Both the position numbers and the translations under genes were made by a program. Below the pieces are notes generated by a model that searched no databases, was not told the origin of the DNA, and saw only the letters and a list, made by a program, of their open reading frames with translations. Source: Calliopsis andreniformis (lineage: Eukaryota; Arthropoda; Insecta; Hymenoptera; Andrenidae). Taken from it: DNA of 64,000 bases. The DNA lies in contig NW_027480438.1 in the NCBI RefSeq assembly GCF_051401765.1, positions 2,356,001 through 2,420,000 of the forward strand, read 5' to 3'. Of the stretch, positions 54,859-63,568 are shown piece after piece. The first letter of the stretch is position 1; the number at the start of each line of letters is the position of its first letter.

Positions 54859-55135
54859 ATTCAATCCTCAATCTTCAATCTTCAAGTCTCCATCCACAAA
54901 CATCAATTCTCATCACTCAACCCTCAACACTCAATCCTCAATCCTCAATCCTCAATCTTCAATCCTCAATCCTCAATCTTCAATCCTCAATCCTCAATCC
55001 TCAATCATCAATCCTCAATCTTCAAAACTCAATCCTCAATCCTCAATCCTCAATCCTCAGTCCTCAATCATCAATCCTCAATCTTCAATACTCAATCCTC
55101 AATCCTCAATCCTCAATACTCAATACTCAATACTC

Positions 55136-55166
55136 AATAGAATATCCTGAATTCTCAGTTTTCAAT
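55136..55166 (+). repeat. E element 5 (cagtttt subtype)
   Basis: It has the same subtype as element 4 and lies 308 bp further on; the matching pair is 61723 and 62031. It is preceded by three cautious variants of actcaat in a row. The EcoRI site is present. Confidence 0.84.
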
Positions 55167-55373
55167 ACTCAATCCTCAATCTTCAATCTTCATGTCTCCA
55201 TCCACAAACATCAATTATCATCACTCAACCCTCAACACTCAGTCCTCAATCTTCAATCCTCAATCCTCAATATTCAATCCTCAATCATCAATACTCAATC
55301 TTCAAAACTCAATCCTCAATCCTCAATTCTCAATCCTCAATACTCAACCATCAATCCTCAATTCTCAATACTC

Positions 55374-55404
55374 AATAGAATATCCTGAATTCTCAGGATT
55401 CAAT
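55374..55404 (+). repeat. E element 6 with perfect inverted repeat (caggatt subtype)
   Basis: ATCCTGA at 55382-55388 and TCAGGAT at 55393-55399 are exact reverse complements around the loop ATTC. This is one of five such hairpins, the clearest self-complementary structure I found on a strand otherwise nearly free of G. Confidence 0.88.
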
Positions 55405-55827
55405 GCTCAAACACCAATCCTCAACCCTCAGCCCTCATTCTCCATCATCAATACTCAATCCTCAATCCTCAACCTTCAATCCTCAATACTCAATCTTCAA
55501 TCTTCAATCCTCAATCCTCAAACCTCAATCCTCAATCCACAATCCTCAGTCATCAATCCTCAATCTTCAATACTCAATCGTCATTCCGCAGTCATCAATC
55601 CTCAATCCTAGATCCTCAATCCCCGGTCCTCAATCCTTAATCCTCAATCTTCAATCCTCAATCCCCAGTCCACAACCCTCTATCCTCAATCCTCAATCCT
55701 CAGTCCTCAATCCTCAATCTTCAATCCTCAATCCTCAATTCTCAATCATCAATCCTCAATCTTCAATTCTCAGTCCTCAATCCTCAATCCTCAATACTCA
55801 ACCATGAATCCTCAAATCTCAATACTC

Positions 55828-55858
55828 AATAGAATATCCTGAATACTCAGGATTCAAT
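55828..55858 (+). repeat. E element 7 with inverted repeat, loop ATAC
   Basis: The stem is ATCCTGA (55836-55842) with TCAGGAT (55847-55853). The loop reads ATAC, so the EcoRI site is lost while the stem is kept. The partner copy is at 58761. Confidence 0.87.
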
Positions 55859-56572
55859 ACTCAAACCTCAATCCTCAACCCTCAGCCCTCAACCTCCATC
55901 CTCAAACCTCAGTCCAAAATCCTCAATCCTCAGTCCTCATGCTCCATCCTCAATCCTCAATCCTCAATCCTCAACCTTCAATCCTCAATACTCAACATTC
56001 GATCCTCAATACTCAGTCCTCAATCCTCAAACCTGAGCCCTAGGTCCTCAATCCTCAATCCTCAATCCTCATACCTCAATCCTCAACCGTCAGTCCTCGT
56101 CCTCAATCCTCAACTACGAATCCTCAATCCTCAATATTCAATCATCAATACTCAATCTTCAATCCTCAATACTCAATCTTCAATCCTCAATCCTCAATCC
56201 CCAATCCTCAATCCTCAATCCTCAAGCGTCAGTCTTCAATCCTCAATACTCAATCTGCAATCCTCAGTCCTCAATCCTCAATCCTGTTTCTTCAATACTC
56301 AATACCCATTCCTCAAGCTTCAGCCCTCAATCCTCAATCCTCAATCCTCAATCCTCAATCCTCAATCCTCAATTCTCAATGGTCAATCTTCAATCCTCAA
56401 CCGTCAGTCCTCGTCCTTAATCCTCAACCCTCAATCCTCAATCTTCAATCATTAATACTCAATCTTCAATCCTCAATCCTAAATCCTCAAACCTCAATCC
56501 TCAATATTCAACACACAACCGTCAACCATCAATTCTCAATACTCAACCATCAATCCTCAATTCTCAATACTC

Positions 56573-56603
56573 AATAGAATATCCCGAATTCTCATGATTC
56601 AAT
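56573..56603 (+). repeat. E element 8 (cccgaattc, catgatt subtype)
   Basis: It follows the V module at 56509 by 64 bp, the same spacing as 51647 to 51711 and 62861 to 62925. The EcoRI site is present. Confidence 0.85.
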
Positions 56604-57171
56604 ACTCAATCCACAATATTCAATAATCAAATCTCAACCCTCAAACATCAATTCTCAAGACTCAATCCTCAACAGTCGGTCCTCTCTCTTCAATCCTCCA
56701 TTCTCAATCCTCTATCCTCAAGCGTCAATCCTCAATCCTCAATCCTCAGTCCTCAAACCTCAACCCTCAACCCTCAGCCCTCATCCTCAATCCTCAATAC
56801 TCAATCTTCAATCCTCAATCCTCAATCCTCAATCCTCAATCCTCTATCCTCCATCCTCAATTCTCAATCCTCAATCCTCTGTCCTCAGTCCTCAAACCTC
56901 AACCCTCAACCCTCAGCCCTCATCCTCAATCCTCAATACTCAATCTACAATCCTCAATCCTCAATCCTCAATCCTCAATCCTCAGTCATCAATCCTCAAT
57001 CTTCAATACTCAATCGTCAATTCTCAGTCCTCAATTCTCAATCCTCAATCCTGGTTCCTCATACCTCAATCATCAACCCCCAGTCCTCATACTCAATTCT
57101 CAATTCTCAATCCTCAAACCTCAATCTTCAATCCTCAATACCCAATCCTCAATCCTCAATTCTCAATACTC

Positions 57172-57202
57172 AATAGAATATCCTGAATTCTCAGTATTCA
57201 AT
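57172..57202 (+). repeat. E element 9 (cagtatt subtype)
   Basis: The only other copy of this subtype is at 63538 (offset 6366). The EcoRI site is present. Confidence 0.84.
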
Positions 57203-57734
57203 ACTCAAACCTCAATCCTCAACCCTCAGCCCTCATCCTCCATCCTCAATCCTCAACCCTCAATCCTCAAACCTCAATCTTCAATCCTCGATACTCAATC
57301 TTGGATCCTCAATTCTCAATCCTCAATCTTCAATCCTCAATACTCAGTCTTCAATCATCAATCCTCAATCCCCAATCCTCAATCCTTAATCCTCAATCTT
57401 CAATCCTCAATAACCAGTCCTCAATCTTCAATCCTCAATGCTCAATCTTCAATCCTCAATACTCAGTCCGCAATCCTCAATCCTCAATCATCAATCCTCA
57501 ATCCTCAACCGTCTGTCCTCGTCCTCAATCCTCAGCCCTCAATCCTCAATCTGTAACCTCAATCCTCAACCGTCAGCCCTCGTCCTCAATCCTCAACCCT
57601 CAACCCTCAATCCTCAATCATCAATACTCAATCTTCAATCATCAATCCACAATCCTCAATCCTCAATATTCAACACTCAAACCTCAACCATCAATCACCA
57701 ATATTCAAACATCAATCCTCAATTCTCGATACTC

Positions 57735-57765
57735 AATAGAATATCCTGAATTCTCATGGTTCAAT
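57735..57765 (+). repeat. E element 10 (catggtt subtype)
   Basis: It repeats element 3 at an offset of 3381 and opens the second B-type internal unit. The EcoRI site is present. Confidence 0.85.
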
Positions 57766-58208
57766 GCTAAATCCCCAATCTCAATCTTCAAATCTCAATC
57801 CACAAACATCAATTCCCATCACTCAACCCTCAACACTCAGTCCTCAATCTTCAATCCTCAATCCTTAATCCTCAATCCTCAATCTTTAATCCTCCATACT
57901 CAATCTTCAATCCTCAATCCTCAATCATCAATCCTCAATCCTCAATCCTCACTCTTCAATCCTCAATAATCAGTCTCCTGTCCTAGATCCTCAATCTCCG
58001 ATACTCTATCCTTAATCTTCAATATTCAATCCTCTATCCCCAGTCCACAATCTTCAATCCCCAAAGCTCAATAATCAATCGTCAATCCTCAGTCCTCAAT
58101 CCCCAATCCTCAGACCTCAATCCTCAATCCTCAATACTGAAACCTCAATCCTCAACCGTCAGTCCTCGTCCTCAATCCTCAATCCTCAATACTCAATACT
58201 CAATACTC

Positions 58209-58239
58209 AATAGAATATCCTGAATTCTCAGTTTTCAAT
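58209..58239 (+). repeat. E element 11 (cagtttt subtype)
   Basis: It lies 474 bp after element 10 and 238 bp before a caggatt copy, so it stands in the place of both elements 4 and 5; one B subunit is missing here. Confidence 0.84.
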
Positions 58240-58446
58240 ACTCAATCCTCAATCTTCAATCTTCATGTCTCCATCCACAAACATCAATTATCATCACTCA
58301 ACCCTCAACACTCAGTCCTCAATCTTCAATCCTCAACCCTCAATACTCAATCCTCAATCATCAATACTCAATCTTCAAAACTCAATCCTCAATCCTCAAT
58401 TCTCAATCCTCAATACTCAACCATCAATCCTCAATTCTCAATACTC

Positions 58447-58477
58447 AATAGAATATCCTGAATTCTCAGGATTCAAT
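58447..58477 (+). repeat. E element 12 with perfect inverted repeat (caggatt subtype)
   Basis: The stems are at 58455-58461 and 58466-58472 with an ATTC loop and an EcoRI site. It repeats element 6. Confidence 0.88.
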
Positions 58478-58760
58478 ACTCAAACCCCAATCCTCAACCC
58501 TCAGCCCTCATTCTCCATCATCAATACTCAATCCTCAATCCTCAACCTTCAATCCTCAATACTCAATCTTCAATCTTCAATCCTCAATCCTCAATCCTCA
58601 ATCCTCAATCCTCAATCCTCAGTCATCAATCCTCAATCTTCAATACTCAATCGTCAATCCTCAATCCTCAATTCTCAATCATCAATCCTCAATCTTCAGT
58701 ACTCAGTCCTCAATCCTCAATCCTCAATACTCAACCATCAATCCTCAAATCTCAATACTC

Positions 58761-58791
58761 AATAGAATATCCTGAATACTCAGGATTCAAT
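58761..58791 (+). repeat. E element 13 with inverted repeat, loop ATAC
   Basis: The stems are at 58769-58775 and 58780-58786. It shares the EcoRI-destroying ATAC loop with element 7. The distance from the previous copy is 314 bp here and 454 bp at element 7. Confidence 0.86.
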
Positions 58792-59164
58792 ACTCAAACC
58801 TCAATCCTCAACCCTCAGCCCTCATCCTCCATCCTCAATCCTCAATCGAAAATCCTCAATCCCCAGTCCTCATGCTCCATCCTCAATCCTCAATCCTCAA
58901 TCCTCAACCTTCAATCCTCAATACTCAACATTCGATCCTCAATCCTCAGTCCTCAATCCTCAAACCTGAGTCCTCAGTCCTCAATCCTCAATCCTCAATC
59001 CTCATACCTCAATCCTCAATCCTCTATACTCAATCATCAATCCTGAATTTTCAACACTCAATCCTCAATCCTCAGTCCTCAATCCTCAATCCTCAATATT
59101 CAACACACATCCCTCAACCATCAATCACCAATATTCAAACATCAATCCTCAATTCTCAATACTC

Positions 59165-59195
59165 AATAGAATATCCTGAATTCTCATGGTTCAAT
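59165..59195 (+). repeat. E element 14 (catggtt subtype)
   Basis: It starts a third, shortened B subunit, 1430 bp after element 10. The EcoRI site is present. Confidence 0.84.
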
Positions 59196-59659
59196 GCTAA
59201 ATCCCCAATCTCAATCTTCAAATCTCAATCCACAAGCATCAATTCTCATCACTCAACCCTCAACACTCAGTCCTCAATCTTCAATCCTCAATCCTTAATC
59301 CTCAATCCTCAGTCTTCAATCCTCCATACTCAATCTTCAATCCTCAATCCTCAATGATCAATCCTCAATCCTCAATCCTCACTCTTCAATCCTCAATAAT
59401 CAATCTCCTGTCCTAGATCCTCAATCTCCAATACTCTATCCTTAATCCTCAATATTCAATCCTCTATCCCCAGTCCACAATCGTCAATCCCCAAAGCTCA
59501 ATAATCAATCGTCAATCCTCAGTCCTCAATCCCCAATCCTCAGTCCTTAATCCTCAATCCTCTATACTCAAACCTCAATCCTCAACCGTCAGTCCTCGTC
59601 CTCAATCCTCAAACCTCAATCCTCAATCCTCAATCATCAATACTCAATTCTCAATTCTC

Positions 59660-59690
59660 AATAGAATATCCTGAATTCTCAGTTTTCAAT
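59660..59690 (+). repeat. E element 15 (cagtttt subtype)
   Basis: This is the last E element before A-type sequence returns at 59755. The EcoRI site is present. Confidence 0.84.
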
Positions 59691-59754
59691 ACTCAATCCT
59701 CAATCTTCAATCTTCAAGTCTCCATCCACAAACATCAATTCTCATCACTCAACC

Positions 59755-60800
59755 CTCAATCCTCAATCCTCAATCCTAAATCCTCAATCCTTAATCCTCA
59801 ATCGTCAATCTTCAATCCTCAATACTCAATCTTCAATCCTCAATCCTCAATCCTCAATCCTCAATCCTCAATCCTCAATCCTCAATCCTCAATTCACAAT
59901 CGTCAATCTTCAATCCTCAACCGTCAGTCCTCGTCCTTAATCCTCAACCCTCAATCCTCAATCCTCAATCTTCAATCATTAATACTCAACCTTCAATCCC
60001 CAATTCTCATTCCTAAATCCTCAACACTCAATCCTCAATATTCAACACGCAACCATCAACCATCAATTCTCAATACTCAACCATCAATCCTCAATCCTCA
60101 ATCCTCAATCCTCAATTCGCAATCCTCAACCTTCTATACTCAATAATCAATCTCCAACCCTAGATCCTCAATCCTCAATCCTCAATCCTCAATCTTCCAC
60201 CCTGAATCCTCAATCCTCAATACTCAATCCTCAATCTTCAATCCTCAATACTCAATCTTCATTCCTCAATCCTCAATCCTCAATCCTCAATCCTCAATCT
60301 TCAACCCTCAACACTCAATCTTCGATCCTCAATCCTCAATCCTCAATCCTCAATCCTCAATCCTCAATCCTCAATACTCATTCTTCAATCCTCAATACCC
60401 AATCCTCAATCTTCAATCCTCAATCGTCAATCCTCAATCCTAATTCCTCAATCCTCATTCTTCAATCCTCAATACCCAATCCTCAATTTCAATCCTCAAT
60501 CCTCAATCCTCATTTCTCAATCCTCAATCCTCAACCCTCAGCCCTCATCCTCCATCCTCAGTACTCAATCCTCTATCCTCAATCTTCTATCCTTAATACT
60601 CAATCTTCAATCCTCATCCCTCAATCCTCAATCCTCAATCCTCAATCTTCAATCCTCAATAGTCAATCTGCAATCCTCAATCCTCAAACCTCAATCCTCA
60701 ATCCTCATTCCTCTATCCTCAATACCCAATCCTCAATCGTCAATCTTCAATCCTCAATCCTCAATATTCAATCATCAATACTCAATATTCAATCCTCAAT
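59755..60800 (+). repeat. A-type block embedded in domain B (second copy)
   Basis: It is a copy of 52819-53905 lacking 41 bp after cttcgatcc (the ccaca and aacactaatc variants). It contains V (60043), K, a single D (60456) and M (60596), and starts abruptly after the tcatcactcaaccc sequence of domain B. Confidence 0.82.
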
Positions 60801-61248
60801 CCTCAATCCTCCATCCTCAATTCTCAATCCTCAATCCTAAGTCCTCAGTCCTCAAATCTCAATCCTCAACCCTCAGCCCTCATTCTCAATCCTCAATCCT
60901 TAATCCTCAATCTTCAATCCTCAATAACCAGTCCTCAATCTTCAATCCTCAATGCTCAATCTTCAATCCTCAATCCTCAGTCCGCAATCCTCAATCCGCA
61001 TTCATCAATCCTCAATCCTCAACCGTCTGTCCTCGTCCTCAATCCTCAGCCCTCAATCCACAATCTCAAACCTCAATCCTCAACCGTCAGCCCTCGTCCT
61101 CAATCCTCAACCCTCAACCCTCAATCCTCAATCATCAATACTCAATCTTCAATCCTCAATCCACAATCCTCAATCCTCAATATTCAACACTCAACCCTCA
61201 ACCATCAATCATCAATATTCAAACATCAATCCTCAATTCTCGATACTC

Positions 61249-61279
61249 AATAGAATATCCTGAATTCTCATGGTTCAAT
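61249..61279 (+). repeat. E element 16 (catggtt subtype)
   Basis: It matches element 3 at exactly 6895. The EcoRI site is present. Confidence 0.85.
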
Positions 61280-61722
61280 GCTAAATCCCCAATCTCAATC
61301 TTCAAATCTCAATCCACAAACATCAATTCTCATCACTCAACCCTCAACACTCAGTCCTCAATCTTCAATCCTCAACCCTTAATCCTCAATCCTCAATCTT
61401 CAATCCTCAATCCTCAATCATCAATCCTCAATCCTCAATCCTCACTCTTCAATCCTCAATAATCAATCTCCTGTCCTAGATCCTCAATCTCCGATACTCT
61501 ATCCTTAATCATCAATATTCAATCCTCTATCCCCAGTCCACAATCTTCAATCCCCAAAGCTCAATAACCAATCGTCAATCCTCAATCCTCAATCCCCAAT
61601 CCTCAGTCCTCAATCCTCAATCCTCAATACTCAAACCTCAATCCTCAACCGTCAGTCCTCGTCCTCAATCCTCAAACCTCAATCCTCAATCCTCAATCAT
61701 CAATCCTCAATTCTCAATTCTC

Positions 61723-61753
61723 AATAGAATATCCTGAATTCTCAGTTTTCAAT
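61723..61753 (+). repeat. E element 17 (cagtttt subtype)
   Basis: It matches element 4 at 6895. Just after it, cagtcttcaag replaces caatcttcaag. The EcoRI site is present. Confidence 0.85.
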
Positions 61754-62030
61754 ATTCAATCCTCAATCTTCAGTCTTCAAGTCTCCATCCACAAACATCA
61801 ATTCTCATCACTCAACCCTCAACACTCAATCCTCAATCCTCAATCCTCAATCTTCAATCCTCAATCCTCAATCATCAATCCTCAATCCTCAATCCTCAAT
61901 CATCAATCCTCAATCTTCAAAACTCAATCCTCAATCCTCAATCCTCAATCCTCAGTCCTCAATCATCAATCCTCAATCTTCAATACTCAATCCTCAATCC
62001 TCAATCCTCAATACTCAATACTCAATACTC

Positions 62031-62061
62031 AATAGAATATCCTGAATTCTCAGTTTTCAAT
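62031..62061 (+). repeat. E element 18 (cagtttt subtype)
   Basis: It matches element 5 at 6895. The EcoRI site is present. Confidence 0.85.
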
Positions 62062-62268
62062 ACTCAATCCTCAATCTTCAATCTTCATGTCTCCATCCAC
62101 AAACATCAATTATCATCACTCAACCCTCAACACTCAGTCCTCAATCTTCAATCCTCAATCCTCAATATTCAATCCTCAATCATCAATACTCAATCTTCAA
62201 AACTCAATCCTCAATCCTCAATTCTCAATCCTCAATACTCAACCATCAATCCTCAATTCTCAATACTC

Positions 62269-62299
62269 AATAGAATATCCTGAATTCTCAGGATTCAAT
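62269..62299 (+). repeat. E element 19 with perfect inverted repeat (caggatt subtype)
   Basis: The stems are at 62277-62283 and 62288-62294 with an ATTC loop. It matches element 6 at 6895. Confidence 0.88.
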
Positions 62300-62924
62300 G
62301 CTCAAACACCAATCCTCAACCCTCAGCCCTCATTCTCCATCATCAATACTCAATCCTCAATCCTCAACCTTCAATCCTCAATACTCAATCTTCAATCTTC
62401 AATCCTCAATCCTCAAACCTCAATCCTCAATCCACAATCCTCAGTCATCAATCCTCAATCTTCAATACTCAATCGTCATTCCGCAGTCCTCAATCCTCAA
62501 TCCTAGATCCTCAATCCCCGGTCCTCAATCCTTAATCCTCAATCTTCAATCCTCAATCCCCAGTCCACAACCCTCTATCCTCAATCCTCAATCCTCAGTC
62601 CTCAATCCTCAATCTTCAATCCTCAATCCTCAATTCTCAATCATCAATCCTCAATCTTCAATTCTCAGTCCTCAATCCTCAATCCTCAATCCTCAATCCT
62701 CAATCCTCAATTCTCAATGGTCAATCTTCAATCCTCAACCGTCAGTCCTCGTCCTTAATCCTCAACCCTCAATCCTCAATCCTCAATCTTCAATCATTAA
62801 TACTCAATCTTCAATCCTCAATTCTCAATCCTAAATCCTCAAACCTCAATCCTCAATATTCAACACACAACCGTCAACCATCAATTCTCAATACTCAACC
62901 ATCAATCCTCAATTCTCAATACTC

Positions 62925-62955
62925 AATAGAATATCCCGAATTCTCATGATTCAAT
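62925..62955 (+). repeat. E element 20 (cccgaattc, catgatt subtype)
   Basis: It matches element 8 at 6352. No ATAC-loop copy lies between it and element 19, because the ~540 bp holding that copy are missing here. Confidence 0.85.
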
Positions 62956-63537
62956 ACTCAATCCACAATATTCAATAATCAAATCTCAACCCTCAAACAT
63001 CAATTCTCAAGACTCAATCCTCAACAGTCGGTCCTCTCTCTTCAATCCTCCATTCTCAATCCTCTATCCTCAAGCGTCAATCCTCAATCCTCAATCCTCA
63101 ACCCTCAATCCTCAGTCCTCAAACCTCAACCCTCAACCCTCAGCCCTCATCCTCAATCCTCAATACTCAATCTTCAATCCTCAATCCTCAATCCTCAATC
63201 CTCAATCCTCTATCCTCCATCCTCAATTCTCAATCCTCAATCCTCTGTCCTCAGTCCTCAAACCTCAACCCTCAACCCTCAGCCCTCATCCTCAATCCTC
63301 AATACTCAATCTACAATCCTCAATCCTCAATCCTCAATCCTCAATCCTCAGTCATCAATCCTCAATCTTCAATACTCAATCGTCAATTCTCAGTCCTCAA
63401 TTCTCAATCCTCAATCCTGGTTCCTCATACCTCAATCATCAACCCCCAGTCCTCATACTCAATTCTCAATTCTCAATCCTCAAACCTCAATCTTCAATCC
63501 TCAATACCCAATCCTCAATCCTCAATTCTCAATACTC

Positions 63538-63568
63538 AATAGAATATCCTGAATTCTCAGTATTCAAT
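63538..63568 (+). repeat. E element 21 (cagtatt subtype)
   Basis: It matches element 9 at 6366 and is the last E element in the window. Confidence 0.84.

Larger units (their letters stand above)
53701..60595 (+). repeat. Higher-order unit 19, 6895 bp, mostly domain B
   Basis: It begins with an M module (preceded by ttcttaatactc) but after ~200 bp becomes B-type with 13 E elements. The next M lies 6895 bp further on. The unit contains a B-type internal repeat of about 3381 bp (54057 and 57438) and a V-like block at 56509. A-type sequence returns at 59755. Confidence 0.83.

Noticed and set aside
55382..55399. Hairpin in E as an intrinsic terminator
   Set aside because: The stem is only 7 bp and no T-run follows; the sequence after it returns to the heptamer pattern.
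2145..62834. About twenty + strand ORFs of 103 to 428 codons as protein-coding genes
   Set aside because: All translate the DNA heptamer into the same degenerate heptapeptide. Frame choice is irrelevant, starts arise from single-base variants, and differences between copies are mostly amino-acid changing. No gene-like context is present.
51711..63568. E element as terminal repeat of a transposon
   Set aside because: Copies are all in one orientation, spacing is irregular, no transposase or target-site duplication is visible, and the order of subtypes follows the higher-order repeat.
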